Assembly: GCA_947359465.1 (NCBI GenBank)
Contig: OX375872.1
Span: 130,671,453 to 130,735,452, forward strand
Source of the DNA: Metellina segmentata
Lineage: Eukaryota > Arthropoda > Arachnida > Araneae > Tetragnathidae
Direction of reading: 5' to 3'
DNA length: 64,000 nucleotides
Shown here in pieces: positions 1 through 10,444 of this stretch. A program made the translations under genes and the position numbers. The notes under the pieces are model-generated. The model saw only the letters and a list, made by a program, of their open reading frames with translations, was not told where the DNA came from and ran no database searches. Position 1 is the stretch's first letter; every line of letters begins with the position of its first letter.

Positions 1-316
1 AAATATACTATTGGTCCTTCAATTATAAAATAATACTCTAGAAAGATAATATTTGTGTCTCCTTTAGTTAGAAAAATAATACTTTTTGGAAAGACACTGT
101 TGGTCCTTTAATTAGAAAAGAAAACTTTGGAAATATACTATTGTTCTTTTAATTAGCAAAGAATCCTTTGGAAAGATACTATTGGTTACTTAATTAGAAC
201 TTAATACCTTGGAAGGATATTATTGGTTCTTTAATTAAAAAAATATACTTTAGAAATATACCATTGGTCATTTAATTAGAGAGGATCCTTTGGAAAGATA
301 TTATCGGTCATTTCCA
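1..316. repeat. 40-bp minisatellite array (S40), degenerate
   Basis: About eight diverged units of roughly 40 bp, each containing variants of CCTTTGGAAAGATACTATTG followed by GTCCTTTAATTAGA. The array runs off the left edge of the window. The same unit recurs at 415-590, 15.9-16.2 kb, 40.86-41.0 kb and 61.1-61.27 kb, and in reverse orientation at 9.3-9.68 kb and 12.2-12.75 kb. Confidence 0.8.
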
Positions 317-325
317 ACAAAAGAG

Positions 326-414
326 TGGCAGTAGTAGCCTGGTTGTAAGAGTAGCGGATTAGCAAATAAAGGGTTGCTACTCTGCAACGTTAATTCAATA
401 ACGTACCTACCTTC
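326..414 (+). mobile_element. Internally deleted tRNA-derived SINE (type A2)
   Basis: Begins with the tRNA-like head seen at 47.9 kb (GGCAGTAGTAGCCTGG, then an attenuated RNA polymerase III A box) and jumps directly to the SINE tail (GCAACGTTAATTCAATAACG followed by TACCTACC). The roughly 230-bp body present in other copies is missing. It sits inside the S40 array, so it either arrived as a deletion derivative or lost its body there. Confidence 0.6.
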
Positions 415-660
415 CTTTGAATAGAATCCTTTTGAATGATTCTGCCGATCCTTTACTTACAACAGATTCTTTTGGGAAGACTCGATTCTTACATTCTTTC
501 TTAAGAATATAATAATTTGAAATGATTCTATTCGTATTTTCTTAGAATAGAATACCCTGAAAAGATTTGATTCATTCTTGAAAAAGGGTCAAATCTGGTA
601 AGAAGTCATGTAGGATGGAATTATGCCTGTGATCCTTTCAGAGAGTCAGTGAATTACACA
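415..660. repeat. S40 minisatellite, continued, with its right-end module
   Basis: S40 units continue to about 590. They are followed by a module (AAGAAGTCATGTAGG, then GGAATTATGCCTGTG and a gagagt stretch) that also follows S40 arrays at 41.02-41.09 kb and 61.27-61.35 kb. The recurring module suggests the arrays are parts of a larger element and not free tandem repeats. Confidence 0.6.
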
Positions 661-734
661 GAGTATATATACTAGGTGTTGAATATGTATTAAATAAACT
701 TGCCATTACTAGACAGCTTAAGATAAAAGTTCAG

Positions 735-929
735 ATAGTTTTAACAAGCCAGTAGACCACATACGACCATCTGAATACATTTAACTAACCCACAGACAAC
801 ATACGCCCTTACGGACGAGTTTACCCGGAATATCTTTTTAGGAATACCTACCTATACCTACGGAATGGGTTTAACCTGTGTGAAGGATCCGTGCACGCCG
901 ATCGGGTACTAGCCTTCAAATAGGTTTAA
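735..929. repeat. 40-bp minisatellite, second family (GGTTTAACCAGC type)
   Basis: Diverged units of the form CCGGATAGGTTTAACCAGCC followed by a stretch like CAGACCATATACGGCC. The same family forms the denser array at 2.6-3.56 kb and a short run at 2.26-2.39 kb. No coding potential is apparent. Confidence 0.65.
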
Positions 930-931
930 AA

Positions 932-1292
932 CCCTCCTGGTGGTTGACTCGACGAGGTATCTCCCCATTAGCAAAATAATCAGATATTTATGGACAAGGT
1001 ATCTAGTCTATCAAGATTCCTTCATCTCTTGTAATTAGAAGAAATCTGACCAGATCTTGATCTCGTCATTACCAAAGAATCAACTCTAATTGAATGACAA
1101 GGTATCTCATCATTAATAAAACAGGTCAGACCTTTATGTACAAGATATCTTGTCATTAGTAAACAAGGTCAGATGTTGATGGACGAGATATTCCGTCATT
1201 AGTGAAAGAGGTCAGATCTTGATGGACCTCGTCATTAGTAAAACAGGTTAAATCTGGATGGACAAGGTTCCTCGTCAAGATCACTCGGAGGG
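932..1292 (-). mobile_element. Palindromic TTAA-CCCTCC element, copy A (expanded)
   Basis: Left end CCCTCCTGGTGGTTG lies two bases after a TTAA and is followed by CTCGACGAGGTATC. The right end CACTCGGAGGG is its inverted counterpart. The interior holds six or more variants of the core GACGAGATATCTCGTC alternating with GACCAGATCTTGATG, which makes this copy longer than the usual 215-245 bp, probably by internal unit duplication. There is no ORF of note. Class is inferred from end structure only. Confidence 0.65.
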
Positions 1293-2060
1293 TCATCCTT
1301 CCATTAAAGCTAAATATAAACGATGGCATTTCTTTAAAAACATTGGTCTTCAAACATTAAATAAACTCCATTTTCCCTACATTCCTTCCTCAACTTATCT
1401 CTACATTAGTATAGACTACCCTATGGATGAGACAACGCATCCATCAGCACTTGCATCTCTCTACGAAATGCAGCAGGGAATTTGAAACCGGGAGAGAAGT
1501 CCTATAACTCAAACGCATAACACATTACGGCAAAATCCATCTATATCATCGCGAAATAATCAATCCGCTAAGGGCCCGGGAACTTATAAATTTGACAAAA
1601 CCAAGATTGCATTTTATCTTGATTACAGTACTCACACACACACACACACCTATTCCACCAAAATATAATAGAATTTCTCGCGAAAACATTGATCGAATCC
1701 AGACATCAGGGTATTCCTGGCAAACAAAAAAAGGGTTTTCCTTATTCTCTTCCTAACAGCAGTCTTTTCGATTTATGCGGAAAGAGTTTTACAATGGGAT
1801 TTAAGGGTTTTATTTCCTTTTCAAGATTCAGACAGTGATCTGGGAAGTGTTTCCGTGACGCTTCCAAGAAATGTTTCGCCTTTAGCTGCCTTTCAGTTAT
1901 TCTTCTGTTTGAATAAACGGATGGACTAAAAATCGCGAGATTATTGTTTATCTTCATTCCTTCGAAGTTTACTCCGTAGTTTGCGGAAGCTTTTCGTTTT
2001 TTCTTCTTTTTTCACGTTCTGTTCGCTTTGAGGTGCTTGAGAAACAGCTATTCCCGTTGG
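1293..2060. other. Non-repetitive stretch with (CA)n
   Basis: No repeat family seen elsewhere in the window is recognisable here. A (CA)9 run lies at 1632-1649. Short frames (for example 75 codons from 1258) start inside the preceding repeat and resemble no protein I know. It may be single-copy intergenic DNA. Confidence 0.4.
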
Positions 2061-2397
2061 TAAGGTGATGTACGGTAGTTCATTAATGTCACACTGGAGC
2101 AACACAGCGGACTATCGACGATCTATCCCTAAGAAACAGATGACCGTTCTTGAGATCAGCTTACCGGATACGGCCCTCTGGATATGCTTAGTGGCCCACA
2201 GTCTAGATGAGGTATCTCCTAAATTCGATCAGCCTAAAGATTATATGAGTCGCTCCGGATAGTTTAACAAGCCTACAAACCATATACGGCCATCTAAATA
2301 TTTTTATTCAGCGTAGAGAAGATACGGCCCTTCTGCAAGTTCTCACACAAACCTTTGACATGTTCTCAGTCCACATATGGCTCTAAGGATAGTTTAA

Positions 2398-2607
2398 GAC
2401 TCCTAGTGGTTGTCTCTACGAGGTAGCTCATGAGACATAACTGGCCAGATCATGAAGGACGACATATATAGTCCTTAAAAAACAGCTCAGATCTTCACCA
2501 AGTAATCATAACAAAATTGGCAATATCCTGATGACGAGATATCTTGTCCTACACGAAATTGACCAGATCTTTTTCAACGATATATCTCGTCAAAGTCAAT
2601 TGGAGGT
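2398..2607 (-). mobile_element. Palindromic TTAA element, copy B, TTAA at both ends
   Basis: TTAA at 2394-2397 precedes GACTCCTAGTGGTTGTCTC, and the right end CAATTGGAGGT is followed by TTAA at 2608-2611. Between them are three variants of GACGAGATATCTTGTC and several copies of GACCAGATC. Both flanking tetranucleotides survive, so this copy supports a 4-bp TTAA target duplication. It lies inside the GGTTTAACC minisatellite. Confidence 0.7.
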
Positions 2608-2613
2608 TTAACC

Positions 2614-3560
2614 AGCTAACAAGACAGATATGGCCATCCGGATAGGTTTAACTACCTCGCAATCCAGATACGGCAGTTTTGACAGTCCAATTGGTCAATT
2701 TTTTTTTGTGTCGATATATCTCGTTCATCAAGATCTAGGTCAGTTTTGCTAGATACTTCATTGAGACACAACCTTCAGATTGTTAAATATCAATAAATTT
2801 AGGTAAAAACGTATGTATGACTTGTAACGAATAGCTGTAGTTGAAACACACCGACCAGATGCGGCCATTAGGACAATTTTGCTTGACCGCAGTCCTGATG
2901 AGGTACCTTCTAAATCCTATCGTTCCAGAGACTATATAAAATCTTGAAAATAGGTTTAACCAGCCTACAGAATATATACGGCAATATATAAGTTTTACCG
3001 GCCCGAAGACTACACACGCCACTCTGCACAGGTTTCCCGTCCCGCAGACCATACGTTATCCTACAACTATCCTTATTGGGTGCAGACAAGATAAGGCTTT
3101 CCACATTAGTTTAACCAGCTCACCTACCAGATACTGCAATTCGGTTAGATTTAACCAACTAGCAGTCCTGGTACGGCCCTACGGATAAGTTCAAACAGTT
3201 TGCAGTGTAGGTATGACCCTCCGGATAGGTTAAACCAACTCGTAGTCCAGGTACGGTTCTCAGGATAGGTTCAACCAGCTTGAAGTTCTGGTACGGCCCT
3301 CCGAATAGGTTCAACCAACTCTCAGTCCAAGTTCGGCTCTCAAGATAGGTTCTACCAGCTCGCAGTCCAGATACGGCCTTCGGGATAGGTTCAACCAGCT
3401 CAAACTCCAGGTATGGCACTCCGGATAGGATCAACCAGCTCGCAGTCCAGGTACAGCTGTCGAGATATATTCACAGTCCGGGTACGGCTCTCAGGATAGG
3501 TTCAACCAGTTCGCAGTCCAGTTACGGCACTTAGTATAGGAGATTCAACCAGATTGCAGT
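2614..3560. repeat. 40-bp minisatellite array (GGTTTAACC type), main block
   Basis: From about 3120 to 3560 there are about eleven well-ordered units of roughly 40 bp with the form GATAGGTTCAACCAGCTCGC followed by AGTCCAGGTACGGCCCTC. Earlier units (2614-3120) are more diverged and are interrupted by the palindromic element. Long frames across it (for example 91 codons on the minus strand, 3434-3159) only reflect the period and are not genes. Confidence 0.8.
2685..2790 (+). mobile_element. Palindromic TTAA element, copy C, truncated
   Basis: Retains CGATATATCTCGTTCATCAA, the GATCT-GTCAGTTTTGCTAG unit and the terminal CAACCTTCAGATTGTTAAA. The left half is missing. It ends against the minisatellite at 2.8 kb. 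Confidence 0.55.
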
Positions 3561-3659
3561 CATGGTATGTAAAACTATTCGCATTCACTTCAAAACATAA
3601 GCATAAAAGTTGAATGGATAAAAATCCTGATGCACAAAAAAGTGAAAACACGAATTGGA

Positions 3660-4965
3660 AAGAAACGCGATCTCTGATTCTAAGCAATCGCTTCGTTGGC
3701 ACTATCCATAACCAACACCAAAAGACAAATTCCGCGACAAAAAGAAACTGATGCATTTGCTCTCTAAAAGTTACTACGCACAAACACTATATAGTTGGAA
3801 TTAATCCAAACATGCAGATCTCACCATCATCTCATGTACACACAAAAAATAGCGATTTTTGTTTGTATGCTTCGGCACTATCCATAACCAGCAGCGGGAG
3901 ACGGACTTCGTGGCAAAACGAAACTATGATGTGTTTACTTTTTTACAAACATCATTGCATAAACTTACTATGCATTACCTAATGTCTGAACTAATCCATA
4001 CATAACATCCTCTACTGTATTCCCCAAAAACAGAAGAAAAAAAAATTTGAAAAAAAAAAGCGATCCCCGTTTGTATGCTTTGGCACTATCCATAACCAAT
4101 AGCGAGAGACGGACTTCACGGCAAATCGAAACTGCTGACGTGTTTACTTTTTCATAAGCATCATTGTATAAACTTACTACGCATTGCCTAATGTCTGAAT
4201 TATTTCATACATAGCATCCTCTACTGTATTCTCCAAAAACAAAAATAAATAAATTTGAAAGAAACGCGATCCCCGTTTGTATGCTTCGGCACTATCCATA
4301 ACCAGCAGTGTGAGACGGACTTCACGGCAAAACGAAACTGCTGATGTGTTTACTTTTCATAAACATCATTGTATAAACTTACTACGCATTGCCTAATGTC
4401 TGAATTATTCCATACATAGCATCCTCTACTGTATTCTCCAAAAACAGAAAGAAATATTTTGAAAGAAACGCGATCCCCGTTTGTATACTTCGGCACTATC
4501 CATAACCAGCAGTGGGAGACGGACTTCACGGCTAAACAAAACTCTGATGTGTTTACTTTTCATAAACATCATTGCATAAACTTACTACGCATTGCCTAAT
4601 GTCTAAATTATTCCATACATAGCATCCTCTTCTGTATTCCCCAAAAACAGAAAAAAAAAATTGATAAAACGCGATCCCCGTTTGTATGCTTCGGCACTAT
4701 CCATAACCAGCAGTGTGAGACGGATTTCACGGCAAAAAACGAAGCTGCTGATGTGTTTACTTTTTTACAAACATCATTGTATAAACTTACTACGCATTGC
4801 CTGATTTCTGAATTATTCCATACATAGCATCCTCTACTGTATTCTCCAAAAAATAATAATAATTTGAAAGAAACGCGATCCCCGTTTATGCTTCGGCACT
4901 ATCCATAACCAGCAGCGGGAGACGGACTTCACGGCAAAACGAAACTAATGTGTTTACTTTTTTAT
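3660..4965. repeat. 205-bp tandem repeat, seven copies
   Basis: The landmark GGCACTATCCATAACCA occurs at about 3699, 3873, 4082, 4290, 4492, 4690 and 4894, giving spacings of 174 then 198-209 bp. Each unit also carries GAGACGGACTTCACGGC, a TGTTTACTTTT stretch, TACGCATTGCCTAATG and a short A-rich linker of variable length before AAACGCGATCCCCGTTTG. The first unit is the most diverged, and the later units are near-identical apart from the A-rich linker. Confidence 0.88.
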
Positions 4966-4974
4966 TGTCATTAT

Positions 4975-5353
4975 TGTGACGAGCGGGTCGATTCCGGAGA
5001 GCGATGATTTCCCCCTCCTACAAAAGAACTGTTTTTATCACTTACGGGGAAGGAAGCCGATCCTGAACCATAAAATATGGTCTCGGGGCCCACCGCCAAT
5101 GGCGCATAAATCATCGGCCCCTATCTGGGGCCAATCGACACCGAAACACGAGATTTTCCTCTTCCCAGTTCCCGGCTCGGGTTCTTGGAGCGACACTTTG
5201 TGCTCTCTAATCTGGACAAAACGGCATGGGTCCCCCAATGAAGATAAAATATCCGTCTGCATACGATTCCCAGCGATCATTCAGCTCAACAGGAAAAAAG
5301 ATACGGATTATTCGATAGTTTTCGCGCTTATTCATGGAGAACAAAGGGAATAA
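4975..5353. other. GC-richer non-repetitive island 1
   Basis: Abruptly less AT-rich than the arrays on either side and without a repeat recognised elsewhere in the window. It contains a 125-codon forward frame (4976-5353) and a smaller reverse frame, but neither resembles a known protein and there is no splice-site context I trust. Candidate conserved noncoding or regulatory DNA; an exon cannot be excluded. Confidence 0.35.
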
Positions 5354-7510
5354 TAACCGCTATTCCGATGGAAGGAATGGTTCATATGCTTTGCTTCCGA
5401 TTTTGACGCGTTATTTTTTTTTTATTTCGTCAACGTCTAAAATACGAGGTATAGGATAACGATTGTTTGTTGACTCGATTCATTTTTTATTCATTGATGT
5501 ATCAACTATTTTTCACAAATGCAAAGTGCATTTTGTTGTTTATATAACACTTACTAATTATTTCTTAGGTGGAGTTGACTTAGTTCAATTTTTTATTTAT
5601 TGACATATTAACAATTTTTCATTTGAAGTACATTCATTCTGATATTAACACTTACTAATTAGCGATGATTTTTCATGCGTATTCATGGATGATAAGAAAA
5701 TAATAATCGCTATTCTGATGGAAGGAATGGTTCAAACCTTCGCTTTCAATTTTGATGCGTTTTTTATTCCTTCGATGTTTAAAATACAAGGCATAGGATC
5801 CAGTTTGTTGACAATTCATTTTTTTTATTTATTTACATATTAACTATTTTTCACAAATACTAAATGCATTTTGTTATTAACACTCACTTATAATTATACA
5901 CTGATTTGTTTTGTAATTATTACTTACGAGCTGTTGACTCTATTCACGTTTTTATTTATAGATATATTAACTAATTTTCATATATACTAAGTGAATTTTG
6001 TTGTTAACACAAACTAATTGTTGATGCTTTTCATTCATATACATGAAGTTAGATAAAACTGATCGTTTATATACTTCGAAGAGTTTTGATCTTTTCTTTT
6101 CTTTCGACATGAAAAATACGTGGCAAAGAATCTTAATCATTTGTTAACTATTCAATTTTTTATCTATTGAGGTAATTACTTTTTATCTATGGTGAAAATA
6201 TTTTCTTATTAATACTTTCTAATTATTATTTGGTTGTTCTTATTCTCTAGAACAATGTGAATTATAACCGCTATTCTAATGAAAATAATGGTTCATATGC
6301 TTTGATTCCGATTTCGTTGGGTTTTTGTTCCTTTAAAATTTAAATAAAGTACAAGTCATAGGATCTCTCTGGATTGTTTGTTGACTTTATTCACTTTTTT
6401 TCTTAATTGACTATTTCTTACTATACTAAGTGTATTTTGTTACTAACGGTTACTATTTTTTCATGGTTTTTCATTCATAATCAGTTAGAACAAAGATATA
6501 ATAGCACCTATTCCAATAGAAAGAATTGTTCACACACTAATAGATACACACATCTATTATATTTTGTTATTAACACTTAGTAATTTTTGATGGTTTTTGT
6601 TTTTTCCTTGAGAACTCTCTATGTTAATAACCGTAATGCGCTGGAAATAATAGTTCATCTGTTCGCTTCTGATTTTGATGTGTGTGCCGACCAACCGGTA
6701 TAGTGGTTAAGATGCTAACCTCTAAATAGGAAGGTTCCTGGTTCGAATCCCGATCCGGGCATGGATGTTTGTAAGTGTATGGTGTAGAGAGGCGGCTGGT
6801 GCAACTTAAATTTGTCGTGGCCGAAAGTCCTCACTTTGTGTTGATGTGGAAGTTTGGAGAGTGGGGTGACAGCTCAGGTGTTTCTTCGTCATCTAACCGT
6901 GGTTCAAAATTACGAGGTGTTGTCCTCGGATCTTTTCGTTAAGGGATTAAACCCGGACCGTCGTCAATAGCCCGTTGTGCTGCTCTAGTACGACGTTAAT
7001 TATCAATTTTGATGTGGTTTTTAATTTTGATGTGTTTTTTTTTCTTTTAATGTATAACATCCGAGCCATAGGATCACAATTCACTTTTTATATTTGTTGA
7101 AATATTAACTAATTTTTAAAAATATTCAATGTATTAGTTATTAGCAGATTCTAATTATTTATGATTTTTCATTCACACTCATAGGGAACAATAAAAATAA
7201 TACCCATTCCAATAGAAGGAATTATTTACGTATAAACCACACACATTTATTATATTCGTTATTAACACTTGCTAATTATCAATGGTTTTTGTTCTCATTC
7301 GAAGAGAATAATAACCGCTATTCCTATGGAAGGAATGGTTCATATATTTCACTTCCGAATTTGATGTGCATTTTATTCTTTCAACGTCTGAAATACGAAG
7401 CTTAGAATCCGGATTATTCACTGTATTCACTTTAGTATTTAATTACGTAGTAACTATTTTTCCTAAATGCTAAGTGTATTTTGTTATTTATATTTTATAA
7501 TTATTTATTT
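5354..7510. repeat. Long-period (about 350-bp) degenerate tandem array
   Basis: Diverged units share AATAACCGCTATTCCGATGG, AAGGAATGGTTCATATGC, a TTTGATGCGTTTTTTATTCC-like stretch, a TTGTTTGTTGACTC-like stretch, TATTAACTATTTTTCAC, and a TGCATTTTGTTRTTAACAC-like stretch. Landmark positions near 5340, 5690, 6245, 6490, 6605, 7185 and 7300 show a period of roughly 350 bp with many partial units. A full-length SINE is inserted at 6686-7003. Confidence 0.75.
6686..7003 (+). mobile_element. Full-length tRNA-derived SINE (type A1) with target duplication
   Basis: Starts GCCGACCAACCGG. A tRNA-like region with a perfect B box (GGTTCGAATCC) is followed by the family body (GGCTGGTGCA, GTGGCCGAAAGTCC, GGAAGTTTGGAGAGTGGGG, GTGGTTCAAAATTACGAGG, CCCGGACCGTCG) and the tail CGACGTTAATTAT. 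ATTTTGATGTG occurs immediately before (6672-6682) and after (7006-7016). Because the host array itself contains similar text, the 11-bp duplication is likely but not certain. Confidence 0.85.
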
Positions 7511-8375
7511 TTATGACCCACTCCACCGTCTAAATACACGAAAAAGAGAATTATTCACAAGCCATGACTGATTTCTGTACTAGTAAAAAATACGATAGAC
7601 CATTTTTAAAATATTACCATTATCCAATGTTTTAACACTTATAGCATACTATGGAAAGTCAACCTTTTATGTTCTTGACCCCCATGTTAAATCACACCTT
7701 TAGACACTCCAATATCAACATCATCCACATTTATAGACAGTCACCCAGAAATATTTTACTTTAATTTTAGTGAGTCACTCCATAGGACAGTAGAAAAGGA
7801 CAGTATAAATCCATGAAACAGTAAATTATTTACAATCATTAACTGTTTCTTCTTCTGAGAAGTAAAAAAATACAATATTGACTTTCTTTAAAGAAATACC
7901 CATAAACCATTTTTTATAGCATACTTTGGAGTACCAGCATTTCACGTCTTTGATCCCATGTTACAAATCATACTTTCAGACACCTCCAATATCAACACCA
8001 TACACAGTCCATCCACTCTCGTTGACTTCCAACCCGTAATTTTTCACTTCAATTTTAATGGGCCACTCCGCCGGACAATAGAAAATGAAGTATAAATACA
8101 TGAAACAGAATTATTCACAATAAATGGCTGCCTTTTCTGTAGAATTCAAGAAAAATACAAGATTAACTTACTTTAAAGAAATACTTCATAATCCAATATT
8201 TACAGCATACTTTAGAGTACCTGCATATTATGTCTTTGATCCCATGTTAAAAATGCTTTCAGATACTCCAATATCAACACCATGTACTTTCCATCAACAC
8301 TCCTGGACTGCCAACCCGTAATTTTTCACTTGAATCTTAATGGCTCACTCCGCCGGACAATTGAAAAGGACAACT
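7511..8375. repeat. 280-bp tandem repeat, three copies
   Basis: Landmark CACTCCGCCGGACAATAG-like text falls near 7515, 7775, 8062 and 8345. The units share AGCATACTTTGGAGTACC, a TTTGATCCCATGTTA stretch, CTCCAATATCAACACCAT and a stretch resembling CAACCCGTAATTTTTCAC. The first unit is most diverged. A 65-codon forward frame at 8124 lies inside one unit and is interrupted in its neighbours, so I do not call it a gene. Confidence 0.85.
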
Positions 8376-8804
8376 CTCACGCACGCTCGATTCCATTGAC
8401 GTCTGATTCAGGAAATCGTGATAAAGTGCAATAAACAAGTCTTACCTTGAAGTACGCCGAGATTTAATTGCTGTAGCGTGCGGGCTAATTCTCCGCTTTA
8501 AAACGGTTCAATCGAGCTTTCAATTCGGGATGGATTCCGAATCCGTCTAAGCTTTTAACACGGGACTCAACACTCTTGAAAGGACTCAGGAGTGAGCATC
8601 ATTCTGCTTTTATCTAGACAACAGACGGATTAGATGGTGTTTGGAATGAATGGCTGTCCACTTTAGCTCGCAGCTGAATTCATTTTCCAAGCGCTTATAA
8701 GCGATTTTAGAGTTTAATCTTTTATTTGTTGTTTTGAAGTGTTAGGGTGTTCCACCAGTGTAGTGTAGGGAAAATCCTTGGGAACCTAGGGAAAAGGTGA
8801 TATT
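8376..8804. other. GC-richer non-repetitive island 2
   Basis: Distinct text with no tandem structure and no ORF above 60 codons, lying between the 280-bp array and a palindromic element. Candidate conserved noncoding DNA on context alone. Confidence 0.35.
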
Positions 8805-8808
8805 TTAA

Positions 8809-9052
8809 CCCGCTAAGTGGCCTTGATGAGATCTCTTCATCCAGACCTCAATAACTTCGATAGTGACGAGATATCTCGTCATCAAGATATTGCCCATATT
8901 CTCATAATGACGAAATCACGGTCTGGTTAGTATCCTTTTAATGACGAGATATCTGGTCAAGATATTACGGATATTCTCATGATGACGAGATCACAATTTA
9001 GTCAGTTTTCTTCTAATAACGAGATACCTCGTTGAGGCAACCTTCAGAAGGT
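8809..9052 (+). mobile_element. Palindromic TTAA-CCCGCT element, copy D, TTAA at both ends
   Basis: TTAA (8805-8808) precedes CCCGCTAAGTGGCCTTGATG. The right end GAGGCAACCTTCAGAAGGT is followed by TTAA (9053-9056). At 8864-8881 lies the perfect 18-bp palindrome TGACGAGATATCTCGTCA. Two further degenerate cores follow, interspersed with ATCAAGATATTGCCCATATT-like text. Best-preserved copy in the plus orientation. Confidence 0.75.
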
Positions 9053-9053
9053 T

Positions 9054-9292
9054 TAACACTTTGAGGGGTTCACGTGCATAATTCCCCCTTGCAACCTGCA
9101 GTCTTTTCAGCGTACCTTCCAACTATCAGGAAGTTTAACACTGCGAGGAGTTCACATGCATAATTCCACCTTACAACGCATTCTTCTCTGCATGCCTTCC
9201 AACTATCAGGAGGTCTAGCACTGCGAGGGGTTCACATGCATAATTGCATCTTGCAACCTGCAGTTTTCTCTGCATGCCTTCCAGCCAGTTTT
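9054..9292. repeat. 81-bp tandem repeat, three copies
   Basis: Units begin near 9054, 9137 and 9218 with AACACTGCGAGGGGTTCACA, then TGCATAATTCC, a variable CTTGCAACCTGCAGTCTT stretch and GCATGCCTTCCAACTATC. The text GGGGTTCACATGCATAATTC is the reverse complement of the module beside S40 arrays at 0.63, 41.07 and 61.32 kb, so this block is an amplified end module. Confidence 0.8.
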
Positions 9293-9680
9293 TCTAAGGA
9301 ATTGACTAACAGAACATTTACAAAAAAATGAGTCTATTCTATGCAAAGGGGGGGGGGACTAAAAGAAACAGTCCTTAGAATTCACTTCCAAGGAAAGGAG
9401 CAGTAGAATAATTACAAAGGATTTTTCTTTTAAGAAAAGGAACAGTATAATCTCTATCGCTCTCTTTACAAAGTATACGATTCTAAAGAGATGACCAAGA
9501 TAATTTTATAAACTTATGTGTTCAAAGGAAAGGGCGAATAGAATCTATATAAAAGATTCGTTCGAGAAGAAGAAATAATGTTTTCAAAAATAGAATCTTT
9601 TCAAAGATAGAATATTTGAAAAGATTCGCACACAGTGACAGTTCTATTGATACAGAAGAGGAAAATAAACCCGGAGTAAT
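9293..9680. repeat. S40 minisatellite in reverse orientation, with G10 run
   Basis: Units of AAAGGAACAGTATAATCTC-like and GAATCTTTTCAAAGATAG-like text are the reverse complement of S40. A G10 homopolymer lies at about 9348-9357. Together with the 81-bp block this is an S40 element in minus orientation. Confidence 0.7.
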
Positions 9681-9979
9681 TTTACTAATATAACTTACAC
9701 CCCCCCCCCCAAAAAAAAAAAAAGAGCTCATGGCTTGTTCTAGGATAATGGTCAAACCCACTGAGGTCACGTTGTCCACATCGGATTTGAATATTCATTG
9801 ATTGGGTAAGCATAGATTTTGTCGGCAGTGTTAGATTTAAAGGATCAGCTTGTAAATCATTGTCTAGAAATAGATGTATAAAAGCATAAAAAGTCCTAAA
9901 AAGTATTGAGATGGGGTATCTCAATTTGTAGCGAAGAATTAACAACCGGAATGTTGCAAGTTTGAAACTATCCAACATA
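9681..9979. other. Stretch with C11A13 homopolymer pair
   Basis: A C run (about 9700-9710) passes directly into an A run (9711-9723). The remaining text is not recognisable as a repeat. Reverse frames here (85 and 118 codons) cross the homopolymers and look spurious. Confidence 0.5.
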
Positions 9980-10250
9980 AAGCCGTAGTGTGTGTGGTGG
10001 CCGGTGCACATTAGATTTAAAGTTTCCTCAAATGTTCTCACTTGGGCGTGGTGTTGAAGTATGGATTGGGAGGTTCATACACACACAAACTCAGGTGTTG
10101 AGATGTTCAGGCGTTGAGCTGTTCTGTCCGTGGTTGAAAATTACGAGTTGATGTACCTGTATATTTCCCTTCGGGATTGCTTCCACACCGCTACCAATAG
10201 CCTGTTACTTTGCTAAAGTGTGACGTTAATTCAAATAATTACCTACCTAC
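9980..10250 (+). mobile_element. SINE type A remnant, body and tail
   Basis: Recognisable body motifs GGCCGGTGCACATTAGAT, CCTCAAATGTTCTCAC, GTGGTTGAAAATTACGAG and the tail GTGTGACGTTAATTCAAATA with TACCTACC. The tRNA-like head is absent or beyond recognition, and there is a small expansion in the middle. Confidence 0.7.
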
Positions 10251-10284
10251 TGTTTTCTACACAGTCGGTTTTCAGTATGCACTT

Positions 10285-10412
10285 CAACCTGCGAGTTGTT
10301 GGACCGTGGTTTCAAATTGCGAGATGTCCACAACGGACCTTTCCTATGGGAATCTTGCTCATTGTCGCCAATAGCTTATTGTGTAGCGCTCCAGTCCAAA
10401 GTAAATTAAACT
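10285..10412 (+). mobile_element. SINE type A 3-prime fragment
   Basis: Contains GACCGTGGTTTCAAATTGCG, GGACCTTTCCTATGGG, a TTGTCGCCAATAGC stretch and GCTCCAGTCCAAAGT, the expected order of the 3-prime third of the SINE. It follows the previous SINE remnant closely. Confidence 0.65.
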
Positions 10413-10444
10413 TACTGAACCGTGTGTGCATGTCCATTACTTGA

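Noticed and set aside
3159..3434. 91-codon minus frame with repeated GLRAGRTYLE-like blocks
   Set aside because: The blocks reflect a 40-bp minisatellite; neighbouring units break the frame.
8124..8321. 65-codon forward frame
   Set aside because: It lies in one unit of a 280-bp tandem repeat, and the same positions in the other units carry stops.
9700..9723. C-run/A-run junction as a retroposed poly(A) tail
   Set aside because: No retroelement body ends here and no target duplication was found; it is more likely a homopolymer expansion.
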